Numbered from the stretch's first letter, positions 1 through 8,755 are shown. The stretch is 64,000 nucleotides of DNA from a virus (IMGVR_UViG_3300048546_000154:1-64000), one strand, 5' to 3'. Notes: generated from the letters alone by a model not told the origin. Made by a program: numbers and translations.

Positions 1-2
1 AT

Positions 3-41
3 GGTGCGTATATGATGTACGCAGTAGTTTACCACAATTAG
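3..41 (+). CDS. C-terminal end of an upstream gene (partial)
   Basis: An open frame enters from the left edge and stops at a TAG; its last residues read GAYMMYAVVYHN. A second frame (2-52) is also open and ends just before the next ribosome binding site, so the frame choice is uncertain. The preceding gene is probably a structural gene, judging by the neighbour downstream. Confidence 0.3.
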   Translation, partial: GAYMMYAVVYHN

Positions 42-62
42 TGGAATTATAGGAGAACAAAA

Positions 63-512
63 ATGGCAGACAAGAAAATTACAGCCCTAGATAACCTAGG
101 CACATCATTGGCAGTAGAGGATTTATTCCATATTGTTGATGACCCTTCAAATACACCAATTAATAAAAAGGTAACAGCGAAAGATGTTTTTAATAACATC
201 CCAACTTTTATCGGATTGACATCAACTAGTGAAGCATTAACTTCTACTAGTACAGCGATTAACACAACATCAGCAATTACAGAAGTAGACCAATCTGGCG
301 GTGCAACAGCACTTTCAATGGCAGATGGTACTAACGGAATGATTAAAACAATTATTGCAGTAGGTACTGGTGGTAACGCCATCACTATTACACCAGATAA
401 TTTAAGAGGATATTCAACTATCTCTTTAGATGGTGAAGGTGAAACGGTAACTTGTTTATTTAAAAATTCTAAATGGAATGTAATTGCACATAATGGTGCT
501 ACACTCGCATAA
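63..512 (+). CDS. small virion structural / fibre-like protein
   Basis: A 149-residue protein opening MADKKITALDNLG, the kind of start seen on many marine phage fibre or head-decoration proteins (recalled family resemblance, not searched). The middle (about residues 50-75) is a Ser/Thr-rich stretch, and the rest alternates short hydrophobic and glycine-rich segments that suggest beta structure. A clear AGGAG lies at 51-55. It is followed by a coiled-coil gene in the same direction. The exact role is unknown. Confidence 0.6.
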   Translation: MADKKITALDNLGTSLAVEDLFHIVDDPSNTPINKKVTAKDVFNNIPTFIGLTSTSEALTSTSTAINTTSAITEVDQSGGATALSMADGTNGMIKTIIAVGTGGNAITITPDNLRGYSTISLDGEGETVTCLFKNSKWNVIAHNGATLA

Positions 513-539
513 TATTAATTAATTTGAGGAGAAATAATT

Positions 540-782
540 ATGGCTATATCACTTGGCGTAGTTGAGAAAGAATATAATCAACTATTTAAAGAAAGAGAAA
601 CACTAACTGAAAGTGTTAACAAACTAGAGAATGAACTAGCAAGTACAAAGTCTCGTTTAAATGCTTTGCACGGTGCAGTACAAGTACTAGAAAAGTTAAT
701 GCGAAAAGCAGATAGCGATTTGACATTAAGAGAAGCAGAAAAAGAGTTAACACCCGCTGTAGAGGAACAACCAAATGGATAA
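540..782 (+). CDS. small coiled-coil protein
   Basis: Eighty residues, with heptad-like Leu/Glu/Lys spacing over about residues 8-60 that predicts one long coiled coil, and an acidic tail. GAGGAGAAAT sits upstream. Its stop overlaps the start of the next small gene (ATGGATAA), so the two are probably translationally coupled. It is unrecognised; a scaffold or accessory virion protein is possible. Confidence 0.6.
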   Translation: MAISLGVVEKEYNQLFKERETLTESVNKLENELASTKSRLNALHGAVQVLEKLMRKADSDLTLREAEKELTPAVEEQPNG

Positions 783-924
783 AATAACTGAAAAGTCAAA
801 TACTTTACAAGAGATTTTAACGGTTAACCCAAACGAGGTTAATACTGAAAATGACCTTAATGAATTTGAAGAAGATTTAGTACCTGGTACTAAAAAAGAT
901 AATAAAAAAGAAAAAGAGGAATAA
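775..924 (+). CDS. small acidic hypothetical protein
   Basis: A 49-residue highly charged protein that starts inside the end of the previous gene and stops directly before the next ATG at 925. The middle is acidic (EFEED) and the end Lys-rich. Tight packing between two genes is the main support. Function unknown. Confidence 0.5.
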   Translation: MDKITEKSNTLQEILTVNPNEVNTENDLNEFEEDLVPGTKKDNKKEKEE

Positions 925-1347
925 ATGAAAACTTTTAAAGAACACATAAAAGAAGACAAGATGGTCGGAACAGCTACATCAAATGCTGCTGAAGATAGTA
1001 ATATCGGTACAGCAAATTTGAAAGACCCTAATGTACTTAAAAGAGTTAACGCATTTGTTGGTTCGGTTGCAGATATGGAATATATCAAACCACAACAAGC
1101 AGTTGATTCATTAAGAGAAAAGTTAATGAGAATTGGTTTAGACATTTCACCTATGAAATTAGAAGGTGACGCTGGAACGGTATCTGGTGAAGTAAAACAA
1201 TTCGGTGGTACATACGGTAAAACAACTGAAACGAAACCTGAAGATGTAGTAGTAGATAATGGTCCTGGTATTGATAACTTAAAATTAGAAGTTAAGTACG
1301 AAACATTGTCTAACGGTTCATCAAAGGTTTACGCTAAATTAAAATAG
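925..1347 (+). CDS. hypothetical small virion-type protein
   Basis: A 140-residue protein beginning MKTFKEHI, a start common to small structural or head-processed proteins of marine T4-like phages (recalled). It has Gly-rich C-terminal beta-like segments and no membrane segment. It directly abuts the upstream gene (TAA then ATG), in the same run of small late genes. Function unknown. Confidence 0.55.
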   Translation: MKTFKEHIKEDKMVGTATSNAAEDSNIGTANLKDPNVLKRVNAFVGSVADMEYIKPQQAVDSLREKLMRIGLDISPMKLEGDAGTVSGEVKQFGGTYGKTTETKPEDVVVDNGPGIDNLKLEVKYETLSNGSSKVYAKLK

Positions 1348-1357
1348 GCGTAAGTTA

Positions 1358-1720
1358 ATGTTCAAACAGATAACCGATAAGAATTGGTTATTATATGCAC
1401 AAAAGCATTATGATAATCCGACATTTGAAACTGAAAAAGAATTTTGGGATGATATAAAGAGATTTAAATATCTCAAAAGATTGTTTCGGAAATATGAAAC
1501 TACGAGCCTATTAAAAATTAGGTTGGTAACAAATCATATTATCGTACTACAAAATGTTTTCGGTACGGATGCCTGTATAACTTTATTGTTATATAAAAAT
1601 GATACGAAGTATTGGCCAATCCTAAAGTCTGTTTTTAAATACCTAAACTATTTGTATCCGTCGGAACTAAATGAACTGACAGAAGACGAATATGTTAAAC
1701 AGGAGTTAGAGAAACTATAA
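1358..1720 (+). CDS. conserved marine T4-like phage hypothetical protein
   Basis: A 120-residue helical protein rich in Trp, Tyr and Phe. The segment NWLLYAQKHYDNP and the later RFKYLKRLFRKY match my memory of a conserved cyanophage/pelagiphage family with no assigned function. It ends TAATGG, sharing its last base with the ATG of the next gene, so the two are co-transcribed. Confidence 0.65.
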   Translation: MFKQITDKNWLLYAQKHYDNPTFETEKEFWDDIKRFKYLKRLFRKYETTSLLKIRLVTNHIIVLQNVFGTDACITLLLYKNDTKYWPILKSVFKYLNYLYPSELNELTEDEYVKQELEKL

Positions 1721-2313
1721 TGGCAAGTAGAGCAGTAGATTTATTAATAGCTTATAGAGTAATTAAATTATTGGTTACTCCGTTTAAGAACCAAGCAGCG
1801 TTTAAAACAGGTATTATAGACGCAGATGGTAAAGTACTTAAACCATATAGACTATTAAAAACAGGTGCAGAAAAATCATCTTACACAATGCTACATAGAT
1901 TTGTATTCAACTTAAAAAGAATACTAGGTAGAGTAGGATTAGGTGGTAAGATAGGTTCATTTGCTGTTGCATTAGGTTTATTACTAAAAGAAGATAAAGA
2001 GTTTGCTTTAGACCAAGGTAAGAACATAGAGAGTACACTTGTTAAGATATTAAAAGAGAAGAACGAATTAGTTTATTCTATGTCTCTTAATGAAGAGTAC
2101 TTTACAGATTCAACTTTAAAAGTTGGAAGTTATCAATTAAAAGAAGAACTATTTACTGGCGAAGAATTTTTACCTAAAGGTACAGATGTCTTTACTTTAG
2201 AAGAACTTACACCTGATTCCACGGTGTTAGGTTTAGATATATATAAGATGAAGTACGGTAAAGATATGCAAGAAATATATGTTCCTGGAGACTATTTAGA
2301 TGAGCGAAGATAA
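1720..2313 (+). CDS. conserved marine T4-like phage protein, probably virion
   Basis: 197 residues. The N-terminus (VDLLIAYRVIKLLVTPF) and the segment GIIDADGKVLK are hallmarks I recall from a conserved cyanophage structural family. A Lys/Gly-rich helix follows, then an acidic C-terminal half. It overlaps both neighbours (one base upstream, 14 bases downstream). Membership of the family is a memory-based match; function is not known. Confidence 0.65.
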   Translation: MASRAVDLLIAYRVIKLLVTPFKNQAAFKTGIIDADGKVLKPYRLLKTGAEKSSYTMLHRFVFNLKRILGRVGLGGKIGSFAVALGLLLKEDKEFALDQGKNIESTLVKILKEKNELVYSMSLNEEYFTDSTLKVGSYQLKEELFTGEEFLPKGTDVFTLEELTPDSTVLGLDIYKMKYGKDMQEIYVPGDYLDERR

Positions 2314-2890
2314 AAAATTAAAAGAATTTAAAGATGTATGGGAAGCTTGTTGGACAGGTTACAAACAAGTCGGCACTAAAAAGAAAGGTGACCGAGTTGT
2401 ACCTAATTGTGTTCCAGAAGAAGCGCCTGCTAATGCAGTTGCACACGGTGGAGTATCTATGCCACCTGACGCTGTACAAGATAAGAAAAAAAAGAAAGAT
2501 GTTCTAACTAGACTTGGTACAAAGATTAAAGAGAACAAAGATAACAATAACGCTGTACTGAATAGTGTATTAGACCAATTAGATAGACTAGATGTTATTG
2601 TAGACGAATTAACATACGGTAAAAACGAACCAGAGTTTGTCGTAGGTGAACAAAAAAAATCAATTTTAGAAAAAGCAAAATTAACTGATAGTGCCTTTGG
2701 TAGTATCGGTCAAGGTTCTTATGGTTCACTTAACCCAATACCAAGTTTAGGAGATACTCCTCCAGTTAGTGCAACACGACCTAGCAGGAAGATTGGTTTA
2801 CAAGCCAACAAGGATCCTAGACACGGAATAAAACAAGATAAGAAAACAAAGAACTTAAAAATAGTTAAACGAGAGGATAACAATGAGTAG
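2300..2890 (+). CDS. conserved phage protein with CWTGYKQVG motif
   Basis: 196 residues. The N-terminal motif WEACWTGYKQVGTKKK followed by VVPNCVP is a recurring signature in marine phage structural or neck-region proteins (recalled). The remainder is a charged linker, a short coiled coil (about 90-110) and a basic tail. It overlaps both neighbours. Possibly a virion protein that is proteolytically processed, but this is unproven. Confidence 0.6.
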   Translation: MSEDKKLKEFKDVWEACWTGYKQVGTKKKGDRVVPNCVPEEAPANAVAHGGVSMPPDAVQDKKKKKDVLTRLGTKIKENKDNNNAVLNSVLDQLDRLDVIVDELTYGKNEPEFVVGEQKKSILEKAKLTDSAFGSIGQGSYGSLNPIPSLGDTPPVSATRPSRKIGLQANKDPRHGIKQDKKTKNLKIVKREDNNE

Positions 2891-3386
2891 TTTTAACGGA
2901 TTATTAGACGCAATATTTTTACCACCAAGAAACTGGGTATTAAATAAAGCGCTAAGGTTTAAATCAGATGATTTAGATAATACAGAAGTAGAAATGTTGA
3001 AAGAATGTAGCGTAGATGTTATTGATAATGGAAAAAATACAGCAACAATTACGGTACCAAAAAATTATATAACAGACCTTGCAAGTGTACCAAGAATATG
3101 TTGGGCATTTATTGCTCCATTTGATGTTGCAAGAGCAGCTGTAATACACGACATTTTATACGAAAAAATTAACGGTGCATTTAAAGAAGGTATCATATCT
3201 ACAAAGAAACAAAGAGAACTATATAGAAGTATAGCAGATAAGATATTCAGACAAGGTATGGAAAATTCAGAACCTTCAGTTCCTAAGTGGAAAATTAAAT
3301 CTGCTTACTATAGTGTGAGAATGTTTGGTCGTTGGGCAATCAACTCAAGCGCTCCACGAGGTGCAAAACCACAGGCGAAAAAATAA
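2883..3386 (+). CDS. DUF1353 family protein
   Basis: 167 residues. The core around residues 60-105, with TDLASVPR and then VIHDILYE, is the DUF1353 signature, a family common in tailed-phage lysis/tail regions whose biochemical activity is not established. The Asp/His residues suggest a possible metal site. It overlaps the upstream gene by eight bases and is followed by two small genes. Confidence 0.8.
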   Translation: MSSFNGLLDAIFLPPRNWVLNKALRFKSDDLDNTEVEMLKECSVDVIDNGKNTATITVPKNYITDLASVPRICWAFIAPFDVARAAVIHDILYEKINGAFKEGIISTKKQRELYRSIADKIFRQGMENSEPSVPKWKIKSAYYSVRMFGRWAINSSAPRGAKPQAKK

Positions 3387-3387
3387 T

Positions 3388-3657
3388 ATGTGGTTCTTTT
3401 TAATAAAATCTGCTATGGGTGCCATAGTAGGACAATCTACTAATGCCTGGTTTAAGAAAACTAAAATGGGTATCTGGTTTTACAAGAAAGTAGATAAGTG
3501 TTATAGTTGGGCAGCCAAGAGATACGATTTAGATGTTCTTTCTAAAGAAGAGAAACTAATACAAAAGTTTCCTATGTTAGTAAAGAAAATTAATAAACTA
3601 GAAGATGAAATAGCAAAAGTGAAAGTAGAACAAGTAAAATTAAGAGGTAAAAAATAA
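3388..3657 (+). CDS. small hypothetical protein with C-terminal coiled coil
   Basis: 89 residues starting MWFFLIKSAMGAIVG, a short hydrophobic N-terminus, and ending in a Lys/Glu coiled coil. The ATG at 3388, just after the previous stop, is preferred to an upstream in-frame GTG that would overlap DUF1353. Its stop shares a base with the next ATG. Function unknown. Confidence 0.6.
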   Translation: MWFFLIKSAMGAIVGQSTNAWFKKTKMGIWFYKKVDKCYSWAAKRYDLDVLSKEEKLIQKFPMLVKKINKLEDEIAKVKVEQVKLRGKK

Positions 3658-3764
3658 TGTTTTTAACAATAGGACTTATAGTTGGTTTTGTTTTAGGTTG
3701 GTATGTAAACGAAAAGTTTGAAGACCTAGCAGAATTAACAAGTAAATTAAAATTCTGGAGATAA
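3657..3764 (+). CDS. single-span membrane microprotein
   Basis: 35 residues with a transmembrane segment (about 2-17, FLTIGLIVGFVLGWYV) and a charged tail ending KLKFWR. The stop and start overlap the gene before (TAATG). It sits just before the spanin pair, so a role in the envelope or lysis is a reasonable guess only. Confidence 0.6.
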   Translation: MFLTIGLIVGFVLGWYVNEKFEDLAELTSKLKFWR

Positions 3765-3768
3765 TAAT

Positions 3769-4242
3769 ATGATATTCGGTGGTGCAAAAATGATTATGGC
3801 AGGTATATTGATTGCAGGACTAGCCGGTGGTGCAGCTTATGTTTATAAGTTGAAAGCAGACAATGAGATATTGAAAGCAAATCAAATCAAGTTAGAAGAA
3901 GCAGTTAACGACCAAAAGGCTGTAATCAAACAACAAAAAGAAGACTTTGGTAAAATACTAGAAGCGAACAAACAAATGAATGTTCTGGTGAGTGCCCTAA
4001 AGAAAGACTTAACCGACCTTGACAAAAGGTTTAATAAAAAACAACGAGACATTGGTAAACTTGCTGTAGAGAAAACAAAAGTAATAGAGAGAATAGTTAA
4101 CAAAGGTAGTGCAAATGCTACTAGATGTATTGAAATCGCTATGGGTTCTCCTCTTACAGACAAGGAAATTAAAGCAACTAAAAAGAGTGAAATTAATTCT
4201 GAATGTCCATCAATAGCGAATCCAAATTATGTACAATATTAA
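3769..4242 (+). CDS. inner-membrane spanin (Rz-like)
   Basis: 157 residues: an N-terminal transmembrane anchor (about 6-26), then a long periplasmic coiled coil (about 28-110) and a two-Cys C-terminal part. This is the layout of an i-spanin, which joins an outer-membrane lipoprotein to fuse the two membranes at the end of lysis. The strongest support is context: the lipoprotein gene at 4229 starts inside its 3-prime end, as in Rz/Rz1 pairs. There is no sequence-level match I can name. Confidence 0.65.
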   Translation: MIFGGAKMIMAGILIAGLAGGAAYVYKLKADNEILKANQIKLEEAVNDQKAVIKQQKEDFGKILEANKQMNVLVSALKKDLTDLDKRFNKKQRDIGKLAVEKTKVIERIVNKGSANATRCIEIAMGSPLTDKEIKATKKSEINSECPSIANPNYVQY

Positions 4243-4594
4243 AAATATACTTTTAGTTTTAATACTTGCAATCGCAGTTAGTGGTTGTTCTTCTGTTAAG
4301 AAGTTAGACATCTTTAAAACAGAAGTAGAAAGAGCAAAACTAAATTTAGATAAACCAACACCACCTGAACTAGAACAGATTAAGTGGATTATTATTACTT
4401 CTGAAAATGCAGAAGAAGTATTTAAGAAGTTAGAAGAAGCAGGTATAGACCCTGTGTTGTTTGGTTTAACAGACGCTGACTATCAACTCATTGCAAAGAA
4501 CTTTGCTCAGATTAGAAATCATATGGTAAAGACTAATAGATTATTAGATGAGTATAAAAAATATTACGAACCTGAAGAGAAAAAAGATAAATAG
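4229..4594 (+). CDS. outer-membrane spanin-type lipoprotein (Rz1-like)
   Basis: 121 residues with a lipoprotein signal peptide and lipobox (AVSGC, Cys about 20), a Pro-rich segment DKPTPPELEQ after the Cys, and a helical C-terminal part. It starts 14 bases inside the preceding coiled-coil membrane gene. Lipoprotein plus overlap suggests the o-spanin half of a pair. It is longer than classical Rz1, so a different envelope role is possible. Confidence 0.65.
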   Translation: MYNIKNILLVLILAIAVSGCSSVKKLDIFKTEVERAKLNLDKPTPPELEQIKWIIITSENAEEVFKKLEEAGIDPVLFGLTDADYQLIAKNFAQIRNHMVKTNRLLDEYKKYYEPEEKKDK

Positions 4595-4654
4595 TAGTAT
4601 CTGAATTGAATTGTACTTTATGACTATAAAACTTTAGCATAAGGTATAAGGACA

Positions 4655-5134
4655 TTGATAGACCCTATTTCTGCCATAGCAATGGCAACATCAGCATACA
4701 AAGCAGTAACCAGAGCAGTCGCATTAGGCCAAGAAGCTGAACATACTTTCAAACAAATGGGAAAGTGGTATACTGCTGTAGCAGATATACGCAAAGCACA
4801 AGAACACAATAAGAAACCTCCTATATTCAAAAAGTTATTTCAGGCAGGTTCTGTAGAAGAAGAATCTCTACAATTACTATTACACGAAAAGAAAATAATG
4901 GAACAAGAGAAAGAGTTGAGAACTCTTTTAAACTTCAGGTTTGGTCCTAATACCTGGAAAGAACTTACGGATATGCGTAGAAAGATAAGAGCTCAAAGAG
5001 AAAAGGAAATCTATGCACAAAAGGAGTTGCAACGCAACATATTAGATGGTATCGCCATCACTTTACTAATACTTCTAGTCGCAGCCACAATAGGTGGTTT
5101 GATATGGTTAGCAATTAGTCAAGGAAAACTCTAG
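4655..5134 (+). CDS. conserved marine T4-like membrane protein, TTG start
   Basis: 159 residues. The start is read as TTG at 4655 because AAGGA precedes it and the protein then opens IDPISAIAMATSAYKAV, a start I recall from a family widespread in T4-like cyanophages. A charged helical middle is followed by one transmembrane helix near the C-terminus (about 132-155). A terminator follows. Function unknown; virion or lysis-associated membrane protein are the options. Confidence 0.65.
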   Translation: MIDPISAIAMATSAYKAVTRAVALGQEAEHTFKQMGKWYTAVADIRKAQEHNKKPPIFKKLFQAGSVEEESLQLLLHEKKIMEQEKELRTLLNFRFGPNTWKELTDMRRKIRAQREKEIYAQKELQRNILDGIAITLLILLVAATIGGLIWLAISQGKL

Positions 5135-5143
5135 TCAAATAAC

Positions 5144-5168
5144 TGACACCTCCCTGTGTCAAATTTTT
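5144..5168 (+). terminator. Rho-independent terminator
   Basis: TGACAC (5144-5149) pairs with GTGTCA (5156-5161) around a six-base loop and is followed by a run of five T (5164-5168). It closes the unit that includes the spanins and is followed by a late promoter. Confidence 0.75.
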
Positions 5169-5202
5169 CCCACGAAAACAACCATTTAGAATGTGCCTTC
5201 TC

Positions 5203-5210
5203 TATAAATA
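5203..5210 (+). promoter_or_regulatory. T4-type late promoter TATAAATA
   Basis: An exact TATAAATA 31 bases upstream of the gene at 5242, directly after a terminator. This is the gp55/gp33-dependent late -10 element known from T4-like phages. Confidence 0.75.
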
Positions 5211-5241
5211 ATAATATAGAACATACTCAAGGACACACACA

Positions 5242-6021
5242 ATGGATAGATTATTTAATCTTTTTATAGTATGTTTCATTATGCTAGGACTCACTACAAG
5301 TCCTGTTTGGTCTGATACGACATCATCTGGAGCGACTACAAATACTCTCTCAAATTCTACGGGAAGTAATACTACAATCACAGGTGGATATTCACAGGAA
5401 GAAACAACTACTTACCAAGATGGTTCGTCTAGTAATACCACAAGTACGACTAACGCAACCACAAACAACAACTCAAACATAAGAGACCAACAGAATACTG
5501 CCTCAGCGCCCTCTATGAGTGCTATGTCGCAAGATGTTTGCGTTATGGGTATGTCTGGTGGGTTACAATATCCTGGTATCGGATTATCACTTGGTGCTCA
5601 CATAAGAGACGAAAATTGTGAACGAATTAAATTAAGTAAAGTCTTAAATGACCTAGGTATGAAGGTCGCTGCTGTTTCTATATTGTGTCAGGATCCTAGA
5701 GTGTTTGAAGCAATGATACATTCCGGAACACCTTGCCCATATCAAGGTAAGATTGGTTCAGAAGCACAAGCACAATGGAACAAATACGATAAGTTAAGAC
5801 CAGACTATGATTTATATGTTGAGAAACTAAAAGTCATAGAGAACAAAGAAAAAGAATTAACAAAGACTAGTGAAAAAGACAAGTCTTTAAATTACCAATT
5901 AACTGAACAAACTGCTATCGCTAATGAGATAAGAAAAGAAAATAAGAAGTTAGACGCATACGCAGATAAACTTGAAAAGAAAGTTGAGAAACTTGAAAAG
6001 AAAGTAAATAAATCAAAATAA
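5242..6021 (+). CDS. secreted Ser/Thr/Asn-rich protein with coiled-coil tail
   Basis: 259 residues with a Sec signal peptide (about 1-25, ending VWSD). A very Ser/Thr/Asn-rich region follows (about 26-90), then a compact Cys-containing domain (about 95-175) and a long Lys/Glu coiled coil to the end. AAGGA lies upstream and a late promoter at 5203. An export signal on a late phage protein points to a periplasmic or outer-surface role; the family is not recognised. Confidence 0.65.
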   Translation: MDRLFNLFIVCFIMLGLTTSPVWSDTTSSGATTNTLSNSTGSNTTITGGYSQEETTTYQDGSSSNTTSTTNATTNNNSNIRDQQNTASAPSMSAMSQDVCVMGMSGGLQYPGIGLSLGAHIRDENCERIKLSKVLNDLGMKVAAVSILCQDPRVFEAMIHSGTPCPYQGKIGSEAQAQWNKYDKLRPDYDLYVEKLKVIENKEKELTKTSEKDKSLNYQLTEQTAIANEIRKENKKLDAYADKLEKKVEKLEKKVNKSK

Positions 6022-6030
6022 GGACACACT

Positions 6031-6144
6031 ATGGAAACATTAATATGGTTAACAATTTATACAGGAGTAATAGTATATGCGTGGTTTAAATGTGATAAAC
6101 TTGCTGACGACCTTAATCCTTATAATTTCCGTAAACGAGATTAA
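6031..6144 (+). CDS. single-span membrane microprotein overlapping the next gene
   Basis: 37 residues (METLIWLTIYTGVIVYAWFK at the start), mostly one transmembrane helix, with AAGGACACACT upstream. The next gene begins in another frame at 6077, so 68 bases are read twice. The ribosome site and tight spacing support it; function unknown. Confidence 0.55.
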   Translation: METLIWLTIYTGVIVYAWFKCDKLADDLNPYNFRKRD

Positions 6145-7864
6145 GGCAGAAACAGCAACAACTGGTAATCTATTACCTAACGCAGGCGATGGACAATCTA
6201 GTTATCAGAATACACAAGACTCTCACACACCTGATAAGGTAGGTAGTGGTTCAGGTTTTACCATTGATAGTGGTATACAAGCATTTCAAAACGAACTAGA
6301 AGCAAAAGGAACTGGTAATATTACTGCCAATGGTTCACTAGTTGGTATAACTACAGAAAAACAAAACGGTGGTCAGTTTAATATAACTGCTGATAGTTTA
6401 GATGGTGGTCTATCACTTAATTCACTTACAGAAGTGCAGAATTGCGAATGGATAGGTTCTAGTAGTCGTTGTGGTTCAGCAACTAACGGACAAGATAGTT
6501 TTTCAACAACATTAAAAATACTAGACGCCAACAACAATGTACTTGCGACTACTTCTATAACTAGAAACAATGACGCCGGTTACGGTTCTAACTCATATAC
6601 ATATAGCGATACAATTACTCACAACGGAACAGGTGCAAGAAATTGGGATTGGAAATGGCAAGGTATAGATGGTAACAACTCTAGTGCAACTGCTTCAGTA
6701 GGACCTAACTTATTAGGTGCAAGTCTAACTGCTACTCTAACAGATATAAATTTTCAACAATTAACAGAAGAACAAACAACTAATATATCATCAGCAAATA
6801 CGCAGATAGAAGAATCACAAACAGCATTGACAGAAGTATTTAAAGAGGTACAACTATTTACACCTGAAGTTAATGTACAAATTGCACCTCCTAGAATACA
6901 AAGAGAAGAAATTAAAATAGAAGAATTTAAAGCACCTGCTATAGAAATGAAGCAACTAGAAACTATGGTAATTGAACAATTTAAACAGATAATCGTAAAG
7001 GAAAATTTAGTACAAGAATTTAATACTGCTCTCGTTGAAGAGAATATAACAGAAGAACAATTTTTTGAAGAAGTAGGTAATATGATGAAGGAGGAACTTA
7101 ATGTTGCTCCAGAACCTAAAGTAAAAGAACCTAAAATGGAGGAAAATAATGTTGTAGCAAAGAAATCTAATTTAGAAGAAGAGACTATCAAAGAGGAACC
7201 TAAACAATCAGGTGAACCTAAAATAGAAAACGAACCTAAACAAGAGGAATCAAATGCAAGTAATTCAAATTCAACTGAACCAAAACCTAATAACACCGAG
7301 ACTACTAAAGAAGATGAGACAAGTAGTGAGAGTGAACCTGAGGCAAGTGAGAACACAGAAGAGAAGTCAACTGAATCTTCTATGGACGAAGATAAGAAAG
7401 CAGAAGGAGAGGAGACGGAGAAGACAAATGAAGAAAAATTGGATGCAGATGAGACTGGCACAACAAAGGAAACAGATGTTGATAGCGGAGATGAGAAGAA
7501 TATCGCAAGCAGCATAAGTGCCAAAGTAGAAAAGATTATTAAGAAATTAGAGAATACATTAATGACGGTAGACCAGAAAGTAAAAGCAGTACAATTTATA
7601 ACACTAAAGGCAATGAGTGATAACGCTCCTGATATGTCTTCATATAAAAATCAGTCCTTTTACTCTTCTACTCAACTTCCTGATGGTAATGTAGATTTCT
7701 TTAATCAACTAAATATAGAACAAACACAAATATATAAAGGTGTAACCTTAGCAAAATATACTGATAACGACCCGCTGACTAGTCAACGAATTGAGTTAGA
7801 CAGAATTAAGACTGAGGAAAACAGACTAAAAATTGAACTAGAACAATTAAGGAAACAACTATGA
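6077..7864 (+). CDS. large secreted protein with beta domain and acidic low-complexity region
   Basis: 595 residues. The signal peptide (about 1-24) ends at KAETATTG, and a Gly/Asn/Thr-rich beta-like domain follows (about 25-230, with GNLLPNAGDG and a WDWKWQG segment). I recall similar ETATTGNLLPNA proteins in SAR11-type phages, none with a known function. Residues about 330-490 are extremely Glu/Lys/Ser/Thr-rich, then comes a helical C-terminus. A role as an exported adhesin-like or envelope protein is inference. Confidence 0.65.
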   Translation: MRGLNVINLLTTLILIISVNEIKAETATTGNLLPNAGDGQSSYQNTQDSHTPDKVGSGSGFTIDSGIQAFQNELEAKGTGNITANGSLVGITTEKQNGGQFNITADSLDGGLSLNSLTEVQNCEWIGSSSRCGSATNGQDSFSTTLKILDANNNVLATTSITRNNDAGYGSNSYTYSDTITHNGTGARNWDWKWQGIDGNNSSATASVGPNLLGASLTATLTDINFQQLTEEQTTNISSANTQIEESQTALTEVFKEVQLFTPEVNVQIAPPRIQREEIKIEEFKAPAIEMKQLETMVIEQFKQIIVKENLVQEFNTALVEENITEEQFFEEVGNMMKEELNVAPEPKVKEPKMEENNVVAKKSNLEEETIKEEPKQSGEPKIENEPKQEESNASNSNSTEPKPNNTETTKEDETSSESEPEASENTEEKSTESSMDEDKKAEGEETEKTNEEKLDADETGTTKETDVDSGDEKNIASSISAKVEKIIKKLENTLMTVDQKVKAVQFITLKAMSDNAPDMSSYKNQSFYSSTQLPDGNVDFFNQLNIEQTQIYKGVTLAKYTDNDPLTSQRIELDRIKTEENRLKIELEQLRKQL

Positions 7865-8193
7865 TAAAACAATTAAAAGATAACTTGGCAAGTGTGGCAG
7901 CTTTAATCGCAGCCGTAGTTGCTATTGGTGGTGGATTCGTTAAATACGGAGAATTGACTACTAAAATGAACGCATTAGAAGAAAGAAAAGGTGTTAATAT
8001 TGCACCTCTACAAGAATCAATTAAAGCATTAGAAATTAAGATTACAGAATTAGAAGGTAATATACCTGCTGATATTTCTGGTAGTGTACAAAAGAACAAA
8101 ACACAAACAAAAGTAAACGAGAAAGAAATTGAAGTCTTAAAACTACAAATCCAAGAACTTAAATTAAAAGCAAAAAATCCGCTAGCGGGTTAA
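7861..8193 (+). CDS. membrane-anchored coiled-coil protein
   Basis: 110 residues with one transmembrane segment (about 10-28, ASVAALIAAVVAIGGG) followed by a coiled coil. It overlaps the large secreted gene by ATGA. One-span plus coiled-coil proteins recur in this phage and might bridge the inner membrane and periplasm. Function unknown. Confidence 0.6.
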   Translation: MIKQLKDNLASVAALIAAVVAIGGGFVKYGELTTKMNALEERKGVNIAPLQESIKALEIKITELEGNIPADISGSVQKNKTQTKVNEKEIEVLKLQIQELKLKAKNPLAG

Positions 8194-8217
8194 TTGACTT
8201 TGGGAGAATAAGTCGCT

Positions 8218-8694
8218 ATGTCTACAACAGGAAACGGTGAAACAAGGGCAACCATAACTTCACTATCTAAAGAAGTGTACGATAACCGTACGAGTATAGA
8301 GGTGTTGAAATCGGAACTTCAACAGAGCAATATGGTACATAAAAGACTAGACACAGCGATTGACAAGTTAACTAATATCAGTAGTGGTATTAAATCAATG
8401 TTAGCTGTACACGAAGAAAAGTTAAACCAAGCAGAAAAATTAGATGAGATTATCTTCTCAAAGTTAAAGGACAGACAAGAAGATACTGAAGCGAGATATA
8501 GACAACTAAAAGATAATATAGATATGACTGAAAAGCGTATTATGAACGAAATACGAAGTATTAAGAACTCTCTAGGAGAAAAGGTAAATATGCTAGAGAA
8601 GTGGAAGTACTTAATAATCGGTGGTTCTATAGTAATAGGTTTCATTTTAGCAAGAAATTTCCCATTAGTTGTAGAATTAATGAAAGTATCATAG
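8218..8694 (+). CDS. coiled-coil protein with C-terminal membrane anchor
   Basis: 158 residues: an amphipathic coiled coil (about 12-125) including MLAVHEEKLNQ, then a transmembrane helix (about 130-150). Similar proteins occur in T4-like cyanophages (recalled). The coiled coil plus C-terminal anchor is also reminiscent of XhlA-type lysis accessory proteins, but this one is longer. GGGAG upstream. Confidence 0.6.
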   Translation: MSTTGNGETRATITSLSKEVYDNRTSIEVLKSELQQSNMVHKRLDTAIDKLTNISSGIKSMLAVHEEKLNQAEKLDEIIFSKLKDRQEDTEARYRQLKDNIDMTEKRIMNEIRSIKNSLGEKVNMLEKWKYLIIGGSIVIGFILARNFPLVVELMKVS

Positions 8695-8698
8695 GTGC

Positions 8699-8727
8699 TT
8701 GACAAATAGCATAAGATATAGTATGAT
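8699..8727 (+). promoter_or_regulatory. early sigma70-type promoter for the primase unit
   Basis: TTGACA (8699-8704), a 17-base spacer and TATGAT (8722-8727), preceded by GTGC. This is the family motif seen fifteen times in the window. It marks the switch from the late left block to the early/middle replication block. Confidence 0.8.
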
Positions 8728-8755
8728 GTGTACTATATTAATTAAAGAGTGCTAA

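Noticed and set aside
6754-7524. Minus-strand open frame of 256 codons
   Set aside because: It is the mirror of the Glu/Lys/Ser-rich region of the secreted protein at 6077, giving a Ser/Val/Leu-rich shadow without a ribosome site or promoter.
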